Assembly: GCA_023621975.1 (NCBI GenBank)
Contig: JAMOAC010000365.1
Span: 1-6,077, forward strand
DNA: 6,077 bases
Reading direction: 5' to 3'
Origin: Bacillota bacterium
GTDB taxonomy: Bacteria; Bacillota_A; Clostridia; Acetivibrionales; DUMB01
In this document: piece after piece, positions 1 through 5,784 of the stretch
How positions within the stretch are numbered: the first letter of the stretch is position 1
Layout of the letters: each line of letters opens with the position of its first letter
Position numbers and translations under genes: made by a program
Notes under the pieces: generated by a model
Told to the model about the DNA's origin: nothing
The model's database searches: none
Seen by the model: the letters and a program-made list of their open reading frames with translations, nothing else

Positions 1-858
1 TTGACGAGAAAAATATACTCATATAAATTTTTACTTCCCGCAGGAATTATATATTTCACATTTTTTCTACTGCCTACAGTAATATCGCTCTTTTTCAGCC
101 TTACTCGCTGGACACTTACGGACTGGGAATTTATTGGGCTGGAAAACTATAAAATGTTTTTTACTGAAAGTTCTTTGAATATTGGATTTAGAAACACATT
201 GATTTATGCAGTTTTAACCAGCGGTTTGAAAGTGGTACTTGGTTTATTACTTGGTGTGTTCCTTTGCATGGATTTAAAGACAAAAGGCTTTTTACGTTCG
301 ATGGTATTTTTTCCGAATCTTTTAAGCACCATTGCTGTGGGTGTGGTTTTTAGCAGCATGATGCATCCATCTCGTGGAATTATCAATATGGGTCTTAAAT
401 TGTTAGGTATAAAGGGGCCAGATTGGCTTGGCAATACAAAAATTGCGCTTATTTCAGTTGCTCTTACAGATGTATGGAAAGGCGTCGGTGTAGCTACGGT
501 TATTTATATTGCCGGTATTATGTCAATTCCAAAACAGTACTATGAAGCACTTAGCATTGACGGAGGGAATTCCTGGGATAGATTCTGGTACGTCACACTG
601 CCACTTTGCCGTCCGGCCATGAATTCTGTCATCATACTTTCATTTATCAGTGGTCTTAGAACTTTTGACTTAGTTTGGGCAATGACTAAAGGTGGACCCG
701 GATACGCCACTGACTTGATTGCTTCGATTATTTACAAGCAATATCAGGCAGGATTTTATGGGCTTTCGACAGCCGGCAATGTATTACTTTTTATAGGCGT
801 TTCAATTTTAGCATTTCCACTGTATAAGTATCTCAGCAGGAGTGAGGTAGACCTATGA
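1..858 (+). CDS. Sugar ABC transporter permease, CUT1 family, MalF/UgpA-like
   Basis: This is one of two inner-membrane subunits of a carbohydrate importer; it would pair with the next gene product, an extracytoplasmic binding protein and a cytoplasmic ATPase, none of the latter two being in the window. The 285 residues match the usual length for this subunit. About six hydrophobic segments are visible, near residues 8-31, 66-90, 100-121, 147-172, 207-227 and 255-277. The EAA loop that docks on the ATPase is clear: E182-A183, G188 and L200-P201 in EAx3Gx9-VxLP spacing. A GGPG motif follows near residue 232, as is common in UgpA-type permeases. The TTG at base 1 is a plausible start because the protein begins just before the first membrane segment, but the ribosome binding site lies outside the window, so the true start could be upstream. 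The substrate cannot be read from the sequence; the rhamnosidase downstream suggests a rhamnose-containing oligosaccharide (inference). Confidence 0.93.
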   Translation: MTRKIYSYKFLLPAGIIYFTFFLLPTVISLFFSLTRWTLTDWEFIGLENYKMFFTESSLNIGFRNTLIYAVLTSGLKVVLGLLLGVFLCMDLKTKGFLRSMVFFPNLLSTIAVGVVFSSMMHPSRGIINMGLKLLGIKGPDWLGNTKIALISVALTDVWKGVGVATVIYIAGIMSIPKQYYEALSIDGGNSWDRFWYVTLPLCRPAMNSVIILSFISGLRTFDLVWAMTKGGPGYATDLIASIIYKQYQAGFYGLSTAGNVLLFIGVSILAFPLYKYLSRSEVDL

Positions 859-1685
859 GAAAAAGACTTGTAAAATGTTTAGTAGAAATTGCTGCAGTTA
901 TTTTATCATTGATAATTTTCGGTATTCCCTTATACTTTGTTGTTTTAAATTCTTTTAAAAATAGGACAGAAGCCGCTGAAATGAATCTTACATGGCCAAG
1001 TGAATTTAAAATTATTGAAAACTACAGGGAAGTACTTACAACAAATCATGGTGTAGTGATACGCGCATTTTTCAACAGTACAATCATAACGATTTTCTCG
1101 CTTTTAGTCCTGGTTATCATTAGCTCTACTGCTGGTTTCATATTGCAGCGTAGAACGGGTAAAGGGTCCAATTTGATAAATTTTCTGGTACTTTCCGGAT
1201 TAATGATACCTCCTGCAGTTGTACCTACTATTTGGGTACTTAATAATCTTGGCTTATTTAAGACCATTCAGGGTCTGGTATTCATAGAAGCAGCTTTGCA
1301 ATTTCCATTTGCAACTATTTTATACAAGGGGTTTATGGCAACGATACCCAGGGAAATTGATGAAGCCGCCATTATCGATGGCTGCGGGACATTAAGATTA
1401 TATTTTCAGATTATGTTTCCTCTTTTGAAATCAGTTACATCTACAGTAGTAGTTCTTTCTGCGGTAACATATTTTAATGATTTTGTTAATCCACTATATT
1501 TTCTTCCAGGTGCGAAAAACATAACTGTACAGTTATCTTTATATCACTTTACAAGCATGTACAATACTTCCTGGAATTTGCTATTTACTGATGTTGTACT
1601 GATTTCAATTCCCCCATTGATTCTGTTTATCTTTTTCAACAAAAAAATTATATCGGGAATGACATCCGGCGCAGTTAAGGCATAA
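855..1685 (+). CDS. Sugar ABC transporter permease, CUT1 family, MalG/UgpE-like
   Basis: This is the second membrane subunit of the importer. The 276 residues have the typical MalG-like layout: a short basic start, a first membrane segment at about 9-31 ending in the family-typical NSFK stretch, further segments near 74-98, 106-130, 139-160, 190-214 and 243-262, and an EAA loop with E170-A171-A172, G176, I186 and P189 in canonical spacing. Its ATG overlaps the stop of the upstream permease in an ATGA, which implies translational coupling and equal production of the two subunits. A GAGG at 844-847 lies seven bases before the start. A hairpin follows the stop, so this may be the last gene of its transcript. 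Family assignment is firm; the transported sugar is inferred only from the neighbouring GH78 gene. Confidence 0.94.
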   Translation: MRKRLVKCLVEIAAVILSLIIFGIPLYFVVLNSFKNRTEAAEMNLTWPSEFKIIENYREVLTTNHGVVIRAFFNSTIITIFSLLVLVIISSTAGFILQRRTGKGSNLINFLVLSGLMIPPAVVPTIWVLNNLGLFKTIQGLVFIEAALQFPFATILYKGFMATIPREIDEAAIIDGCGTLRLYFQIMFPLLKSVTSTVVVLSAVTYFNDFVNPLYFLPGAKNITVQLSLYHFTSMYNTSWNLLFTDVVLISIPPLILFIFFNKKIISGMTSGAVKA

Positions 1686-1686
1686 A

Positions 1687-1730
1687 GCAGTGTAAAGCCG
1701 TTAATTTGGGTTAATGGCAACTGCAATTTT
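1687..1730 (+). terminator. Hairpin after the permease pair, possible intrinsic terminator
   Basis: The bases GCCGTTAA (1697-1704) pair with TTAATGGC (1711-1718) around a six-base loop, with one G-T pair. An outer stem GCAGT (1687-1691) with ACTGC (1720-1724) extends it across an internal loop. AATTTTATTT follows. The T-run is short (four T), so termination may be partial, allowing some read-through into the rhamnosidase. It starts right after the permease stop codon. Confidence 0.5.
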
Positions 1731-1762
1731 ATTTACAATTTATTTATTTCATTTACAATTTA
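1731..1762 (+). repeat. 12-bp direct repeat ATTTACAATTTA, two exact copies
   Basis: ATTTACAATTTA occurs at 1731-1742 and again at 1751-1762, a 20-bp period or about two helical turns. The first copy supplies the candidate -35 element and the second supplies the candidate -10 element of the promoter proposed here. It may be chance in an AT-rich spacer or a pair of protein sites. Confidence 0.7.
1732..1759 (+). promoter_or_regulatory. Candidate promoter of the rhamnosidase gene
   Basis: TTTACA (1732-1737) and TACAAT (1754-1759) each match the sigma-A consensus at five of six positions, with a 16-bp spacer. Transcription would begin near 1766, about 54 bases before the rhamnosidase start. Its place after a hairpin and before a strong ribosome binding site fits a promoter for the enzyme gene separate from the permeases. 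It was found by eye and AT-rich DNA gives chance matches. Confidence 0.45.
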
Positions 1763-1763
1763 G

Positions 1764-1805
1764 TAATAGAGCATTCAATTGATTAATAATAGAGTATCCA
1801 ATTGA
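1764..1805 (+). repeat. Tandem imperfect 19-bp repeat with 23-bp period, possible operator
   Basis: The copies at 1764-1782 and 1787-1805 both read TAATAGAG-Y-AT-Y-CAATTGA and differ at two positions only. Each ends in a CAATTG palindrome, the first inside a perfect TCAATTGA. The pair fills almost all the space between the predicted transcription start and the ribosome binding site, where a repressor could block transcription or an RNA fold could affect translation. The role is inferred; the repeat itself is directly visible. Confidence 0.7.
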
Positions 1806-1807
1806 AC

Positions 1808-1814
1808 GGAGGAG
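1808..1814 (+). promoter_or_regulatory. Ribosome binding site that fixes the rhamnosidase start
   Basis: GGAGGAG lies five bases before the ATG at 1820. An in-frame TTG at 1802 would put this site inside the coding region, so the ATG at 1820 is the better start. Confidence 0.85.
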
Positions 1815-1819
1815 TCTGT

Positions 1820-4702
1820 ATGGAAATTACCCGTATGAAATGCAACCGGATTATCAACCCGCTGGGTTTTGAATTGGGAAAACCTTGCCTTAGCTGGGTA
1901 ACAGAAGGTAATGATGCCAGGGTTCAAGTTGCTTGCCAGGTACAGGTGGCATTGGATGAGGATTTTAAAAATATATTGCATGAAAGCGGCAAATGTGCAG
2001 ATATTGACAGTATCGCTTACAGGCCGCCTATAGAATTAAAACCTCGAACAAGATACTACTGGAGGGTAAAAGTATGGACGGACACAGGGGAAGTAATCAG
2101 CCCTGTTGCATGGTTTGAAACTTCGAAAATGGAAGAACCCTGGAATGCCAAATGGATTACGCCTGACTGGGAAGATAAATCAATACATCCTTTAATAAGA
2201 AAATCATTTACAATAGATAAGGAAATATCTTCAGCACGGCTGTACGCATGCGGTTTAGGGCTTTATGAAATGGAAATCAACGGCAGAAGAGTGGGAGATG
2301 AATATCTTACGCCCTACTGCAATAGTTATGACAACTGGATTCAATATCAGACTTTTGATGTTACAGACCTTTTGCAACCCGGTAATAATGCTATCGGAGT
2401 TATGCTGGGCAATGGATGGTATAAAGGTCGTTTTGGCATCCTGAACAATAGCGGGGAACACTATGGTGACAGGTTTGCGTTTTTATGTGAACTTAATATA
2501 CAGTATGCTGACGGCGATACCGTAACGATTTGCACTGATGAAAGCTGGAAAGCGACAAAAGGATACATAATTGACAGTAGTATATATGACGGGGAATTCC
2601 AGGACGCTACAGTGAAAATCGAGAACTGGTCCTGCCCTGAATGCGATGACAGTAAATGGAATGGCGTGCGCGTTATAGATTTGGGATTTGACCGCCTTCA
2701 GGCACGTCGAAGCATTCCTGTACGAATTGTGGAAGAACGCAGGCCTGCCAGACTGATTATTACCCCTAAAGGCGAGACTGTACTGGATATGGGGCAAAAT
2801 ATGGTAGGCTGGGTAAGATTCAAGGTTAATGCTCCGAAAGGGCATGAAATATTGCTGCAGTATGGCGAGGAAATGCAGGACGGATGTTTTTACCGCGAAA
2901 ATTTGCGTACAGCTAAAGCAGAATTCAGGTACATTTCAGATGGGAAGCCGGCAGTAGTGCAACCGCATTTTACTTTTTACGGTTTCAGGTACGTGAAAGT
3001 GGAAGGATGGCCAGGGGAACTAAATCCTGATGATTTTACCGGATGTGTGGTCCATTCTGACATGGAAAGAACCGGATGGATCGAGACATCCAACCCTATG
3101 GTAAATCGCCTGTTTTTGAACGCTTTGTGGAGCCAGAAAGGTAATTTTTTGGATGTGCCTACCGATTGCCCGCAGCGTGACGAACGAATGGGATGGACAG
3201 GCGATGCCCAGGTATTTTCAGGAACAGCATGCTTCAATATGGATGTTTATGCATTTTTCAATAAATACCTTTATGACCTTGCAAGGGAGCAGGAAAAGCT
3301 GGACGGTATGGTACCGCACGTTATTCCGAGTTTTGGAATGTGCAAGGGAAAAGCAAATGGATTTTTCACCGGAGGGTCTGCTGCATGGTCTGATGCAGCA
3401 ACGGTGATACCCTGGAATTTGTATCTGCATTATGGTGATACATCAATACTGGAGCAGCAATTTGAGAGTATGAAAAGCTATGTGGACTATATCCGGTCAC
3501 AGGATGACGGAAGCCGCTTGTGGAAGACAGGGTTTCATTTCGGCGATTGGCTGGCTCTGGACGGGCCCGGCCAGTTTAGAGCGATAGGAGGTACGCCGAA
3601 TGATTTTATTGCTTCAGCGTATTATGCATATTCTTCGGAAATAGTGGCAAAGGCAGCATTGGTACTGGGTAAAGAGGATGTCTATAAAGAGTACCTGCAA
3701 CTTTCAAAAGAGGTTAAAGAAGCAATTGTTAATGAATTCCTGACACCAAACGGCAGGCTGGCTGTGGATACCCAAACGGCTTATACACTAATGCTGTTCA
3801 TGAACCTTGTGCCGGAAAAATTCAGGGATCGTATTATCCGCTCCTTCAGAAAAAAACTTGCAAAAAACAATTATCACTTACAAACAGGTTTTGTTGGCAC
3901 GCCGTATCTCTGCAGGGCCCTGTCGGAAAACGGGTGCAATGACATTGCGTACAGGCTGCTTCTGAACGATGACTTTCCCAGCTGGCTGTATGCTGTAAAG
4001 CTTGGTGCCACAACTATATGGGAAAGATGGAATTCCCTTATGCCTGACGGCAAGTTTGGGGAACTGGGAATGAATTCACTGAACCATTATGCGTATGGTT
4101 CAATAGTTGAATGGATGTACAGGAATATGTGCGGCATAAACCCTGTTGAGGAATGTCCCGGTTTCCGAAAGGTGCGTTTGGCTCCTCAACCTTATGGCCT
4201 TCTTAGATGGGCAAAGGCAATAGTTAACACTGCAGCAGGGCGTTATGAGAGCAGCTGGAGGATTGAAGAAGACGGCCTGTATTTCGAGTTCCGGATACCT
4301 TTTAACGCCACAGCTGAACTAATATTACCCCATACCCCTGTTCATGGTGTAATGGTAAACGGAAAAGAGTTGCATGATACCGGCTTAAAGTGGCACAGGA
4401 CGGACAGTAATACGGTAATAACTTTAAATGCCGGACATTACAGGATACATTATGTTCCGACAAAGGAATATATCGTGCGCTTCAATGCGCAAAGCAGTTT
4501 GCTCCAGATGCTGGCTCACCCTAAATCCAGAGCGGTATTGGAGAAATATGTGCCACAGTTGACTGAACGCGTATTGTATGGAGACCTGTTGACAGATGAT
4601 GAATCCGCTACCATACGTGATATAGCCAATAATCCATATACACCAATATCAGAGGATATTATAGAAAAGATAGACAGGGAATTAAAAGAAATCGTTGGCT
4701 GA
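1820..4702 (+). CDS. Alpha-L-rhamnosidase, glycoside hydrolase family 78, cytoplasmic
   Basis: This 960-residue enzyme should release terminal alpha-L-rhamnose from oligosaccharides or glycosides by the inverting GH78 mechanism. The order is typical: an N-terminal beta domain with the NPLG start (about 1-105), the lead-in around W108, a beta-sandwich domain (about 140-300), a second accessory domain with DMGQNMVGW from D323, the (alpha/alpha)6 catalytic barrel (about 415-765) and a C-terminal beta domain (about 770-880). The catalytic motif runs from D449 to D462 as DCPQRDERMGWTGD; E455 corresponds by motif to the general acid known in characterised GH78 enzymes, and E735 in GATTIWERW is the likely general base. 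The SLNHYAYGS signature follows. No signal peptide is visible, so it should act inside the cell on imported substrate, consistent with the permeases upstream. The start at ATG 1820 is supported by its ribosome binding site. An additional helical stretch, about 884-960, lies beyond the normal family end. Rhamnosidase specificity is firm at family level; the aglycone is unknown. Confidence 0.95.
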   Translation: MEITRMKCNRIINPLGFELGKPCLSWVTEGNDARVQVACQVQVALDEDFKNILHESGKCADIDSIAYRPPIELKPRTRYYWRVKVWTDTGEVISPVAWFETSKMEEPWNAKWITPDWEDKSIHPLIRKSFTIDKEISSARLYACGLGLYEMEINGRRVGDEYLTPYCNSYDNWIQYQTFDVTDLLQPGNNAIGVMLGNGWYKGRFGILNNSGEHYGDRFAFLCELNIQYADGDTVTICTDESWKATKGYIIDSSIYDGEFQDATVKIENWSCPECDDSKWNGVRVIDLGFDRLQARRSIPVRIVEERRPARLIITPKGETVLDMGQNMVGWVRFKVNAPKGHEILLQYGEEMQDGCFYRENLRTAKAEFRYISDGKPAVVQPHFTFYGFRYVKVEGWPGELNPDDFTGCVVHSDMERTGWIETSNPMVNRLFLNALWSQKGNFLDVPTDCPQRDERMGWTGDAQVFSGTACFNMDVYAFFNKYLYDLAREQEKLDGMVPHVIPSFGMCKGKANGFFTGGSAAWSDAATVIPWNLYLHYGDTSILEQQFESMKSYVDYIRSQDDGSRLWKTGFHFGDWLALDGPGQFRAIGGTPNDFIASAYYAYSSEIVAKAALVLGKEDVYKEYLQLSKEVKEAIVNEFLTPNGRLAVDTQTAYTLMLFMNLVPEKFRDRIIRSFRKKLAKNNYHLQTGFVGTPYLCRALSENGCNDIAYRLLLNDDFPSWLYAVKLGATTIWERWNSLMPDGKFGELGMNSLNHYAYGSIVEWMYRNMCGINPVEECPGFRKVRLAPQPYGLLRWAKAIVNTAAGRYESSWRIEEDGLYFEFRIPFNATAELILPHTPVHGVMVNGKELHDTGLKWHRTDSNTVITLNAGHYRIHYVPTKEYIVRFNAQSSLLQMLAHPKSRAVLEKYVPQLTERVLYGDLLTDDESATIRDIANNPYTPISEDIIEKIDRELKEIVG

Positions 4703-4782
4703 AATTTTTCGTTTCACACCCGAACAATTCGCCGACAGCACTCATAAAATAGTACCGGAGATTTTTTTAGGGTGGTGCTGCT

Positions 4783-5064
4783 GTGGATAACGGGGTAAGC
4801 GTAAGGCAAAGGTTGGAGGAGTTAAAGTCCTATGTATATGATGAGTTAAACCTGTTAATAGCGCAAATTCGTAAAACCAACTGCGGTGAAAATTGGGATG
4901 ATGTTCAAAAGCCGTCAGGTTCCGGCGTTGATACCGGGAAGGCGGTTGCAAACGGTATTGATACCTGTCTGCAAAATAAATATAAAAGGGAAAGGCACAT
5001 GAGGGCATATTCCAGGACACATAAAAACAGTGGAAGGAAATATAAAAGAAAGGTAAAAATATGA
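4783..5064 (+). CDS. Unrecognised small protein with a strongly basic C-terminal tail
   Basis: I do not recognise this 93-residue protein. It would start at GTG 4783, seven bases after AGGGTGG (4769-4775). Residues about 6-31 form a likely amphipathic helix with alternating charged and hydrophobic residues (R8, R10, E12, E13, K15, E21 against L11, L14, V18, L22, L24, L25, I26). The middle, about 32-62, is polar, rich in glycine, asparagine and aspartate, with C34 and C62. The tail from 66 to 93 has 13 lysines or arginines in 28 residues and one acidic residue. No membrane segment or signal peptide is seen. It lies 80 bp after the rhamnosidase with no obvious terminator between, so it may share that transcript. 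The basic tail could bind nucleic acid or other anions (inference). The antisense reading of this stretch lacks a comparable start and looks like a shadow. Confidence 0.6.
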   Translation: MDNGVSVRQRLEELKSYVYDELNLLIAQIRKTNCGENWDDVQKPSGSGVDTGKAVANGIDTCLQNKYKRERHMRAYSRTHKNSGRKYKRKVKI

Positions 5065-5072
5065 ATATTATC

Positions 5073-5103
5073 TTGTTATATGCCGCAGATTAGTGGGTAT
5101 TAT
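5073..5103 (+). promoter_or_regulatory. Weak candidate promoter for the rubredoxin gene
   Basis: TTGTTA (5073-5078) and TATTAT (5098-5103) resemble -35 and -10 elements, but the 19-bp spacer is longer than ideal. The 88-bp gap before rubredoxin is AT-rich, so chance matches are likely, and the gene could instead be read from upstream. Confidence 0.25.
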
Positions 5104-5139
5104 AGTATTATAAAATTATTGATACAAATACATATTGAT

Positions 5140-5144
5140 AGGAG
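5140..5144 (+). promoter_or_regulatory. Ribosome binding site that selects a TTG start for rubredoxin
   Basis: AGGAG ends eight bases before TTG 5153. The nearby ATG at 5149 is out of frame and reaches a stop after three codons, and the in-frame GTG at 5144 overlaps the site itself, so TTG is the best start. Confidence 0.75.
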
Positions 5145-5152
5145 TGATATGC

Positions 5153-5311
5153 TTGGATAAATATGTTTGCACCGCCTGCGGCTATGTTTATGATCCTGCA
5201 GTAGGAGACCCTGACGGGGGTATTGCTCCGGGTACTCCATTTGAAGATATTCCGGATGACTGGGTATGCCCGTTATGCGGTGTCGGAAAGGATATGTTTG
5301 AAAAGCAATAA
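5153..5311 (+). CDS. Rubredoxin
   Basis: This 52-residue cytoplasmic electron carrier holds one iron atom on four cysteines. All are present at the positions of classic clostridial rubredoxins: C6 and C9 in CTACGY, and C39 and C42 in CPLCG. The conserved YVYDP, DGG-I-PGT-F-D-PDDWVCP and GVGKD-FE stretches are all visible, including Y4, Y11, F30, W37 and F49 of the aromatic core. The length is exactly typical, so nothing is missing. In anaerobes such proteins pass electrons to rubrerythrin, desulfoferrodoxin or flavodiiron proteins during oxygen and peroxide defence; no partner is encoded here. It starts at TTG. The last codons and stop run straight into a repeat of AAGCNNT units. A strong terminator lies 150 bp downstream, separating it from glnA, so the two probably do not share a transcript. 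Confidence 0.97.
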   Translation: MDKYVCTACGYVYDPAVGDPDGGIAPGTPFEDIPDDWVCPLCGVGKDMFEKQ

Positions 5312-5393
5312 GCCGTAAAGCAATAATTTTTAAAGCCATAAGCTGTAAGTAACAAGCCGTAAAGCAATAATAAGCCATATATCAATAAGCAGT
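5303..5393. repeat. Degenerate AAGCNNT repeat, nine units
   Basis: AAGCNNT occurs at 5303, 5310, 5318, 5333, 5340, 5354, 5362, 5372 and 5387, mostly with 7-8 base or roughly doubled steps. An 18-bp block, AAGCCGTAAAGCAATAAT, is exactly repeated at 5310-5327 and 5354-5371, 44 bp apart. The first unit includes the last two codons and first stop base of rubredoxin. This looks like a decayed heptanucleotide tandem repeat. No hairpin is obvious in it, and its function is unknown. Confidence 0.8.
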
Positions 5394-5460
5394 AACTAAA
5401 TAATGCAAATCAAAGAATATAGATAACACAACATAAGCAGCACAGTATGAATAACACTGT

Positions 5461-5496
5461 AAAAATCCGTTGCATATCAGATGCAGCGGATTTTTT
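5461..5496. terminator. Strong intrinsic terminator, probably bidirectional
   Basis: A 15-bp stem (5461-5475 with 5481-5495, one G-T pair) closes a five-base ATCAG loop. The right arm ends in TTTTTT, and the left arm starts with AAAAA, so it can also stop transcription on the other strand. It ends the rubredoxin transcript and insulates glnA. Confidence 0.92.
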
Positions 5497-5590
5497 ATTG
5501 AAAGTTTTCTGACAGCAATTATTTTGCAAAAAGTTTCTCAGTCACGACTATTATGCAATTTTCATATGTATCATAAAATTTTATATTATG

Positions 5591-5619
5591 TTGCGTTAAC
5601 CATTTCTTGTTGTTATAAT
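5591..5619 (+). promoter_or_regulatory. glnA promoter with perfect extended -10 element
   Basis: TGTTATAAT (5611-5619) is a perfect extended -10 (TGNTATAAT). TTGCGT (5591-5596) is a weaker -35, matching the consensus at its first three bases, with an ideal 17-bp spacer. Upstream DNA is A/T-rich and carries the palindrome ATAAAATTTTAT (5573-5584), which could serve as an UP element or operator. Transcription should begin near 5625, giving a leader of about 160 bases before the start codon of glnA. Confidence 0.7.
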
Positions 5620-5631
5620 ATTTATGTTAAT

Positions 5632-5644
5632 AATCAGGCTGATT
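5632..5644. promoter_or_regulatory. 13-bp palindrome just after the predicted glnA transcription start
   Basis: AATCAGGCTGATT is a perfect dyad with one central base, followed by TTT. At about +8 to +20 it could be a repressor site or a small RNA hairpin. It does not match the Bacillus GlnR box (TGTNA-N7-TNACA). Confidence 0.4.
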
Positions 5645-5672
5645 TTTGTTTCAAATTTTTTGGCTTTTGGTT

Positions 5673-5724
5673 GGAGCAATAGCGTTCCCGCAGAGCACGT
5701 CGGCTATTCCGGGTGCGCTTTTTT
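5673..5724 (+). promoter_or_regulatory. Candidate transcription attenuator in the glnA leader
   Basis: A GC-rich hairpin stands before TTTTTT (5719-5724). One version pairs GCAC (5695-5698) with GTGC (5713-5716) and CGG (5701-5703) with CCG (5709-5711) around a CTATT loop. A longer one pairs 5682-5690 with 5710-5718. An alternative stem, AATAGC (5678-5683) with GCTATT (5703-5708) plus GG-CC, uses the same bases and cannot coexist with either. This is the arrangement of a terminator/antiterminator switch between promoter and gene. The signal sensed is unknown; in Clostridia, ANTAR-type RNA-binding regulators are known to control nitrogen genes this way, but I do not see a convincing pair of ANTAR hexaloop hairpins. 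A plain terminator is the alternative. Confidence 0.5.
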
Positions 5725-5770
5725 ATTATGAAGATTAGTTTTGTAAAGATTGGTATTTTGCATTTTGCGA

Positions 5771-5776
5771 AAGGAG
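5771..5776 (+). promoter_or_regulatory. Ribosome binding site that fixes the glnA start
   Basis: AAGGAG lies eight bases before ATG 5785. An in-frame ATG at 5728 would add 19 residues, but it has no such site and overlaps the end of the attenuator, and the family N-terminus matches the start at 5785. Confidence 0.88.
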
Positions 5777-5784
5777 AGCTGTAC

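Larger units (their letters stand above)
5312..5784. other. 473-bp non-coding interval between rubredoxin and glnA
   Basis: No convincing gene is seen here. It contains, in order, the AAGCNNT repeat, a featureless AT-rich stretch, a strong terminator, another AT-rich stretch with the palindrome ATAAAATTTTAT (5573-5584), the glnA promoter and a structured leader. A 70-codon open frame at 5470-5682 begins inside the terminator stem and has no ribosome binding site, so it is not called. Confidence 0.75.

Noticed and set aside
1802..1819. Upstream TTG start of the rhamnosidase
   Set aside because: The frame is open, but the first codons would be made of the ribosome binding site and the second copy of the repeat; ATG 1820 fits the family N-terminus.
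3153..3430. Overlapping + and - frames inside the rhamnosidase
   Set aside because: They lie within the best conserved catalytic region of the GH78 gene and have no independent support.
4703..4782. Terminator between the rhamnosidase and the small protein
   Set aside because: Only a four-base-pair CGAA/TTCG hairpin is visible and no T-run directly follows it.
4742..5020. 92-codon minus-strand frame opposite the small basic protein
   Set aside because: Its composition (rich in proline, histidine and tyrosine) is typical of an antisense reading, while the + frame has a ribosome binding site and a coherent helix and tail pattern.
5100..5385. Two minus-strand open frames across rubredoxin and the repeat
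   Set aside because: They are antisense shadows of the rubredoxin gene and of the AAGCNNT repeat, whose complement gives a leucine, tyrosine and alanine-rich translation.
5470..5682. 70-codon open frame on the + strand between rubredoxin and glnA
   Set aside because: It starts inside the terminator stem, has no ribosome binding site, spans the glnA promoter and encodes a sequence of low-complexity, AT-driven composition.
5592..5720. ANTAR dual-hexaloop motif in the glnA leader
   Set aside because: An AGAGCA stretch at 5692-5697 has the right A1 and G4, but the flanking bases C5691 and C5698 cannot pair and no second hairpin was found upstream.
5624..5731. 35-codon frame in the glnA leader (starting MLIIRL), considered as a leader peptide
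   Set aside because: Its ATG sits at the predicted transcription start with no ribosome binding site, and it has no run of glutamine or other diagnostic codons that would suit ribosome-mediated attenuation.
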